DNA from: JBOHUC01 sp050733935
Lineage (GTDB): Bacteria; Eisenbacteria; RBG-16-71-46; DASYSL01
Direction of reading: 5' to 3'
Assembly: GCA_050733935.1 (NCBI GenBank)
Contig: JBOHUC010000088.1
Location: forward strand, 1-16,788
Length of the DNA stretch: 16,788 nt
The notes under the pieces: generated by a model
Told to the model about the DNA's origin: nothing
The model's input: only the letters and a program-made list of their open reading frames with translations
The model's database searches: none
Made by a program: the position numbers and the translations under genes
Shown here: one piece after another, positions 1 to 7,300 of the stretch
How positions within the stretch are numbered: position 1 is the first letter of the stretch
How the letters are laid out: each line of letters opens with the position of its first letter

Positions 1-168
1 AGCCGGTGCTGCGGTCGCGGCACGGGCAGCCGGAACCGCCGGCGGCGACACCGCGGCGGCTTTGGGCGCCGTCGCCGGGTTGGCGGGCGCGCCTTGCGAC
101 TCGGGCCAGACGCGCGCCACGGCTTCGGTGACGAGTCGTCGCACCTCTTCAGGATCGGGAGACTTCAC
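1..168 (-). CDS. N-terminal fragment of unidentified protein with a possible microcompartment-type targeting helix (runs off left edge)
   Basis: Only the first 56 codons are present; the reading frame stays open to base 1. GTG at 168-166 is chosen because GGAG sits about 10 bases upstream, and an in-frame TGA lies further upstream at 239-237; an in-frame GTG seven codons earlier has no good ribosome site. Residues 1-21 (MKSPDPEEVRRLVTEAVARVW) form a predicted amphipathic helix, followed by a low-complexity Ala/Pro linker with no fold. This layout is seen in the encapsulation peptides of microcompartment cargo such as aldehyde dehydrogenases, phosphotransacylases or aldolases. Lipoyl/biotinyl-domain proteins also have Ala/Pro linkers, so the product cannot be named. 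It is divergent from the osmolyte operon. Confidence 0.55.
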   Translation of the reverse strand, partial: MKSPDPEEVRRLVTEAVARVWPESQGAPANPATAPKAAAVSPPAVPAARAATAAPA

Positions 169-379
169 CAGGCGGGATCTCCGGAACACGGACGCAGCGA
201 TGGATTTCGCGCAGTCTAGGCGGGGCCGTGTCGGGGGTCAATGGCGCGTGCTTCCGCGGTTGCCACGGTCTTCTCCGGGCTGTTAGCCTTGATTCTGCGC
301 TCGTACACCCGTCGCGCGCCCCCACCGCGCGCCTCGATCCGCGTTCTTCGCGACAGACCGTTCATGACGGGAGGCGCCC
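169..379. promoter_or_regulatory. Divergent intergenic region upstream of the osmolyte operon
   Basis: This 211-base spacer separates two divergent genes, so it should hold promoters for both. On the plus strand TTGCCA (260-265) and TTAGCC (283-288) are 17 bases apart, a weak sigma70-like pair. The Shine-Dalgarno GGGAGG lies just before GTG 380. I see no convincing operator palindrome or riboswitch. The short frames crossing the region look like coding shadows. Confidence 0.25.
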
Positions 380-1651
380 GTGTCCGACTTCCACCAGTAC
401 GGCTCCATCGCAACGCTCCACCGCCTTCGCACCGTGGACGTGCACGGTCTCGAGCGCGAGCTCTACGAGGAGCGCGCCGCGCGCCCGATCGCCCTCGTCC
501 TGCCGTGCCTGATCGATGAGCTCTCGCGCCCCGCGCTCAAGAACATCGTCAAGGTCCTGCGCGATGCGGACTACATCAGCCGTGTCGTGGTCGCGCTCGG
601 AAGCGCGAGCTGGGACCAGTTTCTCTACGCCTGCGGGTTCTTCCAGCTCCTCAAGCAGCCGACGACCGTTCTGTGGATCGAGAGCCCGCGAGTTCAGGAA
701 CTGATGGGAGAGCTCGAAGGAAACGGCCTTCCGATCGGAGGCCCCGGCAAGGGCCGCGCGAGCTGGCTCGCGTTCGGATACGTGCTCTCGCTCCAGAGCT
801 TCGAGGTCATCGCGCTCCACGACTGCGACGTGCTGACGTACGATCGGGAGTTCCTGGTGCGTCTGTGCTACCCGGTCGGAAACCCGGCGCTCGGCTACGA
901 ATTCGCGAAGGGCTACTACAGCCGCGTCTCGGATCGCCTGAACGGACGCGTGTCGCGCCTGTTTTTCACGCCCGTCGTGCGGAGCCTGATGCGGGTCATG
1001 GGCCCGCATCCGCTTCTCCAGTTCATGGACTCGTTCCGCTATCCTCTCGCGGGCGAGTTTGCGATGTCGACCGACCTCGCGCGTGTGAACCGCATTCCCG
1101 GAGACTGGGGGCTCGAGGTCGGCATGCTGTCCGAGGTGTATCGGAACCTGGCCGACCGCCGCGTCTGCCAGGTGGACATCGCCGAGCGCTACGACCACAA
1201 ACATCAGGAGCTCGATCCCGCGAACGGGTCGGGCGGCCTCGTCAAAATGGCGACCGACATCGCGAAGGCCCTGTTTCGGAATCTCGCCGCCGAGGGAACG
1301 GTGATTCCCGAGTCGGCGTTTCGCACGCTCGCCGTGAGCTACGTGCGCACGGCCGAAGAGGCGATCGCGCGCTATCACGCGGACGCGGCGATCAACGGGC
1401 TCCCGTTCGACCGCCACGCCGAGGGCTCCGCCGTCGAGGCGTTCTCGCGCGCGCTCCAGTCGGCCTCCCAGCAGTTCCTCGAGGACCCGCTCGGCCTCCC
1501 TCTCATTCCGAACTGGAACCGCGTCGACTCGGCGATTCCGGACTTCCTCGATCGCTGGCGCGTCGCGATCGACGGCGAACAGCGGCGCGCCGAAGCCGCG
1601 CTCAAGGCAGGAGAGCGCGGCCGACTCGGAATCGATCTCCAGCCCGCATGA
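380..1651 (+). CDS. gpgS: Glucosyl-3-phosphoglycerate synthase (GT81 family)
   Basis: Predicted to transfer glucose from an NDP-glucose to 3-phosphoglycerate, the first step to the compatible solute glucosylglycerate. The 423-residue length suits the family. The start has the typical opening DFHQYGSIATLHRL. The GPGKGRA loop (121-127) and metal-binding DCD (148-150) belong to the GT-A fold. FAKGYYSR, then PLAGEFAMSTDL and GWGLEVGML-like PGDWGLEVGML, match the acceptor and catalytic region of GpgS enzymes. GTG 380 is preceded by GGGAGG at a 5-base spacing. The stop overlaps the next gene's start as ATGA. The downstream MPGP-type phosphatase supports the assignment. Mannosyl-3-phosphoglycerate synthase is the main alternative, since donor specificity cannot be read by eye. 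Confidence 0.85.
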   Translation: MSDFHQYGSIATLHRLRTVDVHGLERELYEERAARPIALVLPCLIDELSRPALKNIVKVLRDADYISRVVVALGSASWDQFLYACGFFQLLKQPTTVLWIESPRVQELMGELEGNGLPIGGPGKGRASWLAFGYVLSLQSFEVIALHDCDVLTYDREFLVRLCYPVGNPALGYEFAKGYYSRVSDRLNGRVSRLFFTPVVRSLMRVMGPHPLLQFMDSFRYPLAGEFAMSTDLARVNRIPGDWGLEVGMLSEVYRNLADRRVCQVDIAERYDHKHQELDPANGSGGLVKMATDIAKALFRNLAAEGTVIPESAFRTLAVSYVRTAEEAIARYHADAAINGLPFDRHAEGSAVEAFSRALQSASQQFLEDPLGLPLIPNWNRVDSAIPDFLDRWRVAIDGEQRRAEAALKAGERGRLGIDLQPA

Positions 1652-2946
1652 GCCACGGATACGTCCCGCCGAGGCTCACGGACGAGGCGGAGAAGTGTCT
1701 GCGCGAGATCGGCCAGGCGGATCTCGTCGTGGGCATCCCCTCCTTCAACAACGCAGGCACGATCGGACACGTCACCTCGGCCGCGCTCGCGGGCCTGGCC
1801 AAGCACTTCCCTTCGGAGCGCGCCGTGCTCGTCAATTCGGACGGCGGCTCGACCGACGGAACGCGCGACACCGTCTTGAAAACCACGTGGAGCGATCCGC
1901 GGGCGCTCCTCGTCGAGCATCCGGTGAGCCACGCGCAGAAGCTCGTGACCCCGTACGACGGGCTCCCCGGCAAGGGCTCGGCGTTTCGAACGATCTTCCA
2001 CGTCGCACGGCAACTGGGTGCGCGCGCCTGCGCGGTCGTCGACTCCGATCTCAGGAGCGTGACCCCGGACTGGTTCGAGTTTCTGCTCGGCCCGGTGCTC
2101 CGGGACGACGTCGACTTCGTGACCCCGCTCTACCTGCGGCACAAGTTCGACGGCACGATCACGAACTCGATCGTCTATCCGATCACGCGGGCGCTCTACG
2201 GCGCCCGGCTCCGGCAGCCGATCGGCGGGGATTTCGGGTTCTCGGGCCGCCTCGCCGAGCACTGGCTCGCGCAGGACGTGTGGGAGAGCGAGGTCGCGCG
2301 CTTCGGGATCGACATCTGGATGACGACGACCGCCGTGACCGGCGGGTTCTCGACCGCGCAGGCATTCCTGGGGGCCAAGATCCACGACCCCAAGGACCCG
2401 GGTGCCGATCTCTCCTCGATGCTCGTCCAGGTGGTCGGAACGGTCTTCCGTCTCATGCGCGAGCACGAGCGCGAGTGGAAGTCCGACATGGAGGAAAAGA
2501 GCGTTCCGCTCTACGGATTTCCGTTCGCAGTCGGGCTCGAGCCCGTGCACGTGAACCGAAAGCGCATGGTCGGCCTGTTCCAGCAGGGACTCCGCGACCT
2601 CGACGCCGTGTACGAGGGGACGCTCGCGCCCGACACCTGGAGTGCGGTGCGAACGGCCGCGCGCGGAGACGAGACGACGATCGATTTGGACGACGACTGG
2701 TGGTGCCGCGTGGTTTATGACTTCGCGGCCGCCCATGCCCACGGGCGGTGGAATCGCGACACGCTGCTCAAGGCGCTCGCGCCCCTCTACCTCGGGCGGG
2801 TGGCGTCGTTCGTCCGGCAGCATGAACATTCCGACGCAGCGCAGGTGGAGGAAGCGATCGAGTCCCTGTGCCGGACGTTCCGGTCGGGACGCGCCTACCT
2901 GCTCGCGCGATGGAACGGGGCGCCGTTCGCCACGGAGGTGACATGA
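1648..2946 (+). CDS. GT-A (GT2/GT81-like) glycosyltransferase, possibly extending glucosylglycerate
   Basis: A 432-residue cytoplasmic glycosyltransferase with no membrane segment or signal peptide. The nucleotide-binding start VVGIPSFNN lies at about 27-35, NSDGGSTDGT at 63-72, GLPGKG at 105-110, the DSD metal motif at 132-134, GGDFGFSG at 193-200 and IDIWMTTTA at 221-229. These are the landmarks of inverting/retaining GT-A enzymes related to GT2/GT81. ATG 1648 overlaps the gpgS stop by four bases, implying translational coupling. Between a GpgS and its phosphatase, the simplest role is adding a second sugar to glucosylglycerate or its phosphate. Disaccharide-glycerate solutes of this kind are known in Persephonella, Petrotoga and Rhodopirellula. 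The acceptor and sugar are inference only. Confidence 0.8.
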   Translation: MSHGYVPPRLTDEAEKCLREIGQADLVVGIPSFNNAGTIGHVTSAALAGLAKHFPSERAVLVNSDGGSTDGTRDTVLKTTWSDPRALLVEHPVSHAQKLVTPYDGLPGKGSAFRTIFHVARQLGARACAVVDSDLRSVTPDWFEFLLGPVLRDDVDFVTPLYLRHKFDGTITNSIVYPITRALYGARLRQPIGGDFGFSGRLAEHWLAQDVWESEVARFGIDIWMTTTAVTGGFSTAQAFLGAKIHDPKDPGADLSSMLVQVVGTVFRLMREHEREWKSDMEEKSVPLYGFPFAVGLEPVHVNRKRMVGLFQQGLRDLDAVYEGTLAPDTWSAVRTAARGDETTIDLDDDWWCRVVYDFAAAHAHGRWNRDTLLKALAPLYLGRVASFVRQHEHSDAAQVEEAIESLCRTFRSGRAYLLARWNGAPFATEVT

Positions 2947-3644
2947 TGACGCACGACGGATTCTTCGGACCGCTCCTGCGCTCGATCGAGGTGCTGCTCG
3001 ATACCCTGCCCAGGGTCTTCGCGCTGGTCGCGATCGTGTTCCTGGGGCTTCTCCTCGCGTGGGCGGTGCGCCAGGTGAGCCGGCCGATCTTCGCCTCGCT
3101 CAGGCTCGAGGCCCTCTCCCGGCGTCTCGGCCTCACTGGCGCGTTCGCCGGCATCCGGATCGACCGGCCGCTCAGCGAGATCCTCGCCGACACGCTGTGG
3201 ATGCTCGTCTTTCTCGTCTTCGTCGTGGTCGGGCTCGATGCGCTCGATCCCACTTCGGCGGGCCGCCTCGTGCAGGAGTTCTACGCGTTCCTGCCGCGGA
3301 TTCTCATCTCGGCCCTCATCCTGATCGCGGGCTGGGCGGTCTCCGTGTTCGTGGCCCAGGCGGCGCTCCTCACGGCGGTGAACGCGGGCTTCAGGCTCGC
3401 GCGTCCGATCGCGATCGCGCTCCAGTTCCTGGTGGTCGCGATCGCGCTCGCGATGGCGCTCGAGCAGCTCGGCATCGCGCAGGGCATCGTGATCGCGGCG
3501 TTCGTGGTGGCATTCGGCGGCATCGTGCTCGCGCTGGCTCTCGCGTTCGGCCTGGGCGGCGTCGAGTTCGCGCGCCGCGCACTCGAACGGAGGCTCGGAC
3601 CGCTCGGCGAGGGCGGGCGGGAGGACGACATCTCGCATGTCTGA
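2943..3644 (+). CDS. Short MscS/CmpX-type conserved TM-helix membrane protein
   Basis: A 233-residue membrane protein with about five predicted transmembrane helices: roughly 22-42, 81-101, 117-142, 154-174 and 179-206. The last helix, rich in Gly and Ala and ending ALAFGLGG before the basic FARRALERR, resembles the pore helix of MscS-like channels. The layout fits the 'conserved TM helix' proteins (CmpX type), which lack the cytoplasmic beta domain of true MscS; none is present here. The start may be ATG 2943 (ATGA overlap with the glycosyltransferase) or ATG 2946, both in frame; GGAGGTG upstream spaces slightly better to 2946. The gene also overlaps the phosphatase by 8 bases. In this operon, sensing turgor or releasing solute is a reasonable guess. 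Confidence 0.75.
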   Translation: MMTHDGFFGPLLRSIEVLLDTLPRVFALVAIVFLGLLLAWAVRQVSRPIFASLRLEALSRRLGLTGAFAGIRIDRPLSEILADTLWMLVFLVFVVVGLDALDPTSAGRLVQEFYAFLPRILISALILIAGWAVSVFVAQAALLTAVNAGFRLARPIAIALQFLVVAIALAMALEQLGIAQGIVIAAFVVAFGGIVLALALAFGLGGVEFARRALERRLGPLGEGGREDDISHV

Positions 3645-4440
3645 GTCGCCGCGCGCCGTCGTCTTCACCGATCTCGACGGTACGCTGCTCGACGCAGAGA
3701 CCTACGACCCGACTCCGGCGCGCGACGCGCTCGAGCGCCTCCTCGAGGAGCGGATCCCGGTCGTCCCCGTGACGAGCAAGACGCTGGCGGAGACCGAGCG
3801 CTGGGCAGAGCGGCTCGGCCTCGGAAACGTTCCGCTCGTCGTCGAAAGCGGCGGCGCTCTCCGGCTCACGGGCGGGCGTGTGGAGCTCGTCGGCACACCG
3901 TACCCGGAGCTCCGCGCGGCTCTCGCGGACTTCGGCAAGGAAATCGGGCGCCCGCTCATCGGCTTCGGCGATCTGACGGAAGCGGAAGTCGCCGCGCGCA
4001 CGGGCCTTGCGATCGACGAGGCGCGGGACGCGCGGCTCAGGCTCGCCGACGAACCGTTCTTCGCCGACCCGCCGCTCACCGCGGAGGAGTCGGCGGTCCT
4101 CGAGCGGACCGCGGAGCGGCGCGGCCTCCATCTCGAGAGCGGCGGACGATTCCTCCATCTCCTCGGTCGATCGGACAAGGGAAAGGCTGTCACGCGTGTG
4201 CTCGCGTGGTATGAATCGCGCGCCGGGCAAAGGCCTCATGCGGTCGGCATCGGAGACGCGGCCAACGACCGCGCGTTCCTTGCCGTCGTCGACCGTGCGT
4301 TCGCCGTTCGCCGGCCGGACGGCAGCGTCGCGCGCGAGCTCGCCGACGTGCCCGGCATCCGGATCACCGACTCGCCCGGGCCTCGCGGGTTCGACGAGGC
4401 CATCCGGCTGTGGCTCACGGAACGCACGGAGGAACGGTGA
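3637..4440 (+). CDS. gpgP: HAD-IIB phosphatase, glucosyl-/mannosyl-3-phosphoglycerate phosphatase type
   Basis: A 267-residue HAD hydrolase of the MPGP/YedP family. Motif I is DLDGTLL (nucleophile D12, acid D14), motif II is VTSKT (45-49), motif III is the Lys of SDKGKAV, and motif IV is GIGDAANDRAFL, which holds the Mg-binding Asp residues. The cap region between motifs II and III is the HAD-IIB size. MPGP homologues act as GpgP in Persephonella and Methanococcoides, removing the phosphate from glucosyl-3-phosphoglycerate to give glucosylglycerate, which fits the gpgS two genes upstream. ATG 3637 lies inside the channel gene's end; a GGGAGG stands rather far upstream, so translation is probably coupled. 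The stop overlaps the next start as GTGA. Confidence 0.85.
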   Translation: MSESPRAVVFTDLDGTLLDAETYDPTPARDALERLLEERIPVVPVTSKTLAETERWAERLGLGNVPLVVESGGALRLTGGRVELVGTPYPELRAALADFGKEIGRPLIGFGDLTEAEVAARTGLAIDEARDARLRLADEPFFADPPLTAEESAVLERTAERRGLHLESGGRFLHLLGRSDKGKAVTRVLAWYESRAGQRPHAVGIGDAANDRAFLAVVDRAFAVRRPDGSVARELADVPGIRITDSPGPRGFDEAIRLWLTERTEER

Positions 4441-5951
4441 ACGCAGAACCGACCCCGACGACCGCGCCTCCCTCCCGCCGCGGATTGTTCCTGCTCGCGC
4501 TCGGGCTCCTCGCGGCCGGACTCGCGGTCGCGCTCGTGGCCCTCCTTTACCGGCCCGGCTACGTCGTGCTCGTGGACATGAACGAGGCCGAGGCCGACTG
4601 GTTCCGCGCGCGCGTCGACGCGTTCGCGGAGCAGCACCGGGTCAAGCTCACGGTGGTCGCGTTCGCCTCACCGGACGAGCTCGGCCGCCAGCTCGAAGGC
4701 GAGCGGCTCGCGCGCCAGAAGCGGATCCTCCTCGTCCAGGCGCCGCAGGAGATGCTCGTTCCGCTCGTGGACGAAGGCCTCATGCTTCCGCTCACGGACC
4801 TGGGCGGAAAGGGTCGCATTCGGGAGATCAGTGCACGCTTCCTGCCCGAGGCGGTCTCGGCCGGACAGCCGGGCGGCAACCCGTATTACCTTCCGGCCAC
4901 CGTCACCACCACGCTCCTCTTCTATTCGAAGAAGCGCGTCGCCGAAGCCGTCGAAGGATGGGAGTCCGTGCGCCCCACGGTCGACGGATGGCTCCGGGAA
5001 GCGAATGGCAACGGCCTGCCGCGGAACTACGTGCTCGAGGCCGACCCCATGCTGTGGGACTCCTACGACGTCGCCGTCGTCGCGGCCTTCTGGGCCACTC
5101 GCGAGTTCGAGGGACTGCGCACGCCGCGCCTTGCACATTCCGCCGCCCGCAATGCGGGAACCGCAATGGACCTTGCCTCGCGCGTGTTCGCATTCGGAGG
5201 ATCGAACGAGCAGCTTCTGTCGCTCGACGGACACGGACTGTGGGACGCGTTCGCGTGGGAGTCGTTCTTCTTCGAGCACGGGCTCTACCACCCGTCCATG
5301 CGCCGCGAGAGCTGGGACGCGAACGATCTTCTGGCAGCGATCGCGCAGGGCCAGATCTATCTCTGCACGCTGACCGAGCCGGACGTGTACCGGCTCCACG
5401 GCACCGGAGCGCCGGGCATGGAAGGATTCTTGAAGGAGCCGGGGGATCTCGGAGTCGCCCGCCTGCCACGCGGACTCTCGCTCGCGCAGGACCAGAAGCA
5501 GGGATCGCGCACCGGAGGCTCGTTCTCGGCGCGCTCCGGCACGTGGTGGGGCGTGCCCCGGACCGCTCCGGACGCGCCGCTGGCGTTGGCACTCGCCGAG
5601 CACGTGACCTCGCCCGAGCTCCAGACCGACTGGTGCCGCGCGTTCGGCTACCTGCCGCCCCTGCGCGACCTCGTGGCCGACCTCGACGTCGTCTTCCGCG
5701 AAGACTGGGCGTTTCAGATCGCGCGCACCGCGAAGAGCCAGGCACTCGAGCTCGGACGCGCTCTCCCCTCCTCGCCGCGCTGGCGGCGCGCGCAACCGGT
5801 GCTCATCGCTGCGTGGGACGAAGCGTGCGCGGAACGTCACCTCACCGAGCCGCTCGATCTCGTGAGCGTGCTCGAGCGTCACGCGGGCACGATCGAGTCG
5901 GTGGCCGGCACGCCGCCGCCGGCAACAAGTCCTGCGGCCACCGGACGCTGA
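4437..5951 (+). CDS. Membrane-anchored family-1 extracellular solute-binding protein (orphan)
   Basis: A 504-residue protein resembling ABC-transporter sugar-binding proteins (MalE/UgpB type). After a short Pro-rich cytoplasmic start and RR, residues 17-37 form one hydrophobic segment without a lipobox Cys, so it is probably an uncleaved signal anchor. The binding-protein core follows: YYLPATVTTTLLFYSKKRV (the usual hinge-strand motif), a WGVPRTAPD stretch, and LALAEHVTSPELQ...WCRAFGYLPP near the C-terminus. GTG 4437 is preferred over the in-frame GTG 4410 because it gives a 4-base overlap with gpgP and lies close behind GGAGG. No permease or ATPase gene lies nearby, so it either uses a distant transporter or acts as a periplasmic sensor for a sugar or osmolyte. 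Confidence 0.8.
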   Translation: MNAEPTPTTAPPSRRGLFLLALGLLAAGLAVALVALLYRPGYVVLVDMNEAEADWFRARVDAFAEQHRVKLTVVAFASPDELGRQLEGERLARQKRILLVQAPQEMLVPLVDEGLMLPLTDLGGKGRIREISARFLPEAVSAGQPGGNPYYLPATVTTTLLFYSKKRVAEAVEGWESVRPTVDGWLREANGNGLPRNYVLEADPMLWDSYDVAVVAAFWATREFEGLRTPRLAHSAARNAGTAMDLASRVFAFGGSNEQLLSLDGHGLWDAFAWESFFFEHGLYHPSMRRESWDANDLLAAIAQGQIYLCTLTEPDVYRLHGTGAPGMEGFLKEPGDLGVARLPRGLSLAQDQKQGSRTGGSFSARSGTWWGVPRTAPDAPLALALAEHVTSPELQTDWCRAFGYLPPLRDLVADLDVVFREDWAFQIARTAKSQALELGRALPSSPRWRRAQPVLIAAWDEACAERHLTEPLDLVSVLERHAGTIESVAGTPPPATSPAATGR

Positions 5952-5955
5952 GCGT

Positions 5956-6588
5956 GTGAGCAAACGGATCCTGATCGGCATCGCGGGCGGGACGGGCTCC
6001 GGGAAAACGCTCGTCGCGCGCAATCTCGTCCAGTCCCTCGGATCCTCGCGCGTCGGGATCGTGGACCAGGATTCGTACTACCGCGACCTCGACGACATCC
6101 CGATGGCCGATCGGGACCTCCGCAACTTCGACCATCCGGACGCGTTCGACAACGAGCTCCTGCGCAAGCACATCGCGGACCTCCTGGCCGGGCGCACGAT
6201 CGGCCAGCCGATCTACGACTACACGCGCCACGCGCGCCTCAAGGAGACGAACCCGATCGGCGACCACGCGGTGATCATCCTCGAGGGCATCCTCATCTTC
6301 GTCGACGAGGAGCTCCGCTCGATGATGGACATCAAGGTGTTCGTGGACACCGATCCCGACATCCGGCTCATCCGTCGGATCGAGCGCGACATTACGGAGC
6401 GCGGCCGGTCCATCGAATCGATCCTCCGCCAGTACCAGGCGACGGTCCGGCCGATGCACCTCCAGTTCGTCGAGCCTTCGAAGCGCTACGCGGACATCAT
6501 CCTCCCCGAAGGCGGATACAATCGTGTTGCCATCGACCTTCTCCGAGTCAAAGTGCAGGACCTGCTGCGCGAGCGCGGCGAAGCCTGA
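5956..6588 (+). CDS. udk: Uridine kinase
   Basis: Phosphorylates uridine or cytidine to UMP or CMP with NTP in the cytoplasm (pyrimidine salvage). The 210-residue length is normal. The P-loop is GGTGSGKT (11-18), followed by DQDSYYRDL, which includes the Asp/Tyr nucleoside-binding residues. FDHPDAFD, PIYDYTRHAR and ILEGILIF are family hallmarks, as are RLIRRIERD and the closing PSKRYADIILPEGG. GTG 5956 begins four bases after the preceding stop and has no clear Shine-Dalgarno of its own, so it is probably translated by coupling. Its place behind a compatible-solute module is unusual; a link through UTP/UDP-sugar supply is possible but speculative. Confidence 0.94.
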   Translation: MSKRILIGIAGGTGSGKTLVARNLVQSLGSSRVGIVDQDSYYRDLDDIPMADRDLRNFDHPDAFDNELLRKHIADLLAGRTIGQPIYDYTRHARLKETNPIGDHAVIILEGILIFVDEELRSMMDIKVFVDTDPDIRLIRRIERDITERGRSIESILRQYQATVRPMHLQFVEPSKRYADIILPEGGYNRVAIDLLRVKVQDLLRERGEA

Positions 6589-6609
6589 CGCATCCTCCGG
6601 AGGGACACC

Positions 6610-7077
6610 ATGTCGGCCGACAAGCTCCTTTTCCTGTTCGACTTCAACGAGCGCGCGCTCACGCGGAACTGCGGGGGCATCACGCACGAGGAGAGTCTCG
6701 TGCCTCCCCCCGCGGGCAATTCGATCAACTGGGTGCTGGGTCACATTCTCGCGAATCGAAGCGCGGTCCTCGGAATGCTCGGGGAGACGCCACTGTGGGG
6801 CCAGGCGGACGCCGACGTCTACGAACACGGCGAAGACAAATTCGACGTGACGAAAGCCCGGCGATTCGAATCCCTGCTCGAGGACTTCAAAGCCACGCAG
6901 GAGCGGATTCGCTCAGGCATCGCACGACTCACTCCTGCTTCGATGGAAGAGTTCCACTCGACCGAGGACAAGCGAAACCGGGGCGACCGTCTGTTCTTCA
7001 TGCAGTTCCACGAGGCCTACCACATCGGGCAGATCGGCCTCCTCCGCCGCCTCGCGGGAAAGCCCGGAGCGATCTAG
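6610..7077 (+). CDS. DinB-like four-helix metal-dependent protein
   Basis: A 155-residue protein of the DinB/YfiT-like fold. The three metal ligands are visible: H45 in INWVLGHIL, then H134 and H138 in FHEAYHIGQIGLLRR. Such proteins form four-helix bundles and are often thiol-dependent transferases (bacillithiol/mycothiol type) or of unknown function. The substrate cannot be told from sequence. ATG 6610 has a strong Shine-Dalgarno (CGGAGGG) and lies 21 bases after udk, so it is probably the last gene of the same operon. No strong terminator follows. Confidence 0.85.
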   Translation: MSADKLLFLFDFNERALTRNCGGITHEESLVPPPAGNSINWVLGHILANRSAVLGMLGETPLWGQADADVYEHGEDKFDVTKARRFESLLEDFKATQERIRSGIARLTPASMEEFHSTEDKRNRGDRLFFMQFHEAYHIGQIGLLRRLAGKPGAI

Positions 7078-7300
7078 GCGAGCGGCCGGGCGAGGGCGGC
7101 CGATCCTGGAGGGGCCCGCAGGTCATGGACGGACCGCTGGTTACGGGATCGAGTACGCATTTGAAACCTGCCGCGGGGCCCCCCGGACGCCAGGCGTGGA
7201 ACCGGGCCGGGCAGCAAACCCGTTGCACCGGGAACGATTCGGGACGAAAATCAGAACCCTAAATCCCCCATCCCCCATGGGCTCAACTTCGAGGTGCCCG
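7078..7300. promoter_or_regulatory. Intergenic region before the first secreted protein, with a weak promoter candidate
   Basis: A 223-base spacer. TTGCAC (7223-7228) and GAAAAT (7246-7251) are separated by 17 bases and precede ATG 7301 by about 50 bases, making a weak sigma70-like promoter. An imperfect GC-rich inverted repeat (7111-7123 with 7166-7182) could form a hairpin ending the upstream operon or lying in a leader, but it is not a clean terminator. I see no coding sequence here. Confidence 0.25.

Noticed and set aside
362..1417. Long open minus-strand frame opposite gpgS
   Set aside because: It is rich in Arg, His, Asp and Glu with no family motifs, the usual antisense shadow of a high-GC gene; the plus frame has clear GT81 motifs.
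4668..6023. Long open minus-strand frame opposite the solute-binding protein
   Set aside because: Low-information charged composition and no ribosome site; the plus-strand genes have family motifs and operon overlaps.
7111..7182. GC-rich imperfect inverted repeat after the DinB-like gene
   Set aside because: The arms are unequal and about 40 bases apart with no T tract; it could be chance in high-GC DNA, so no terminator is called.
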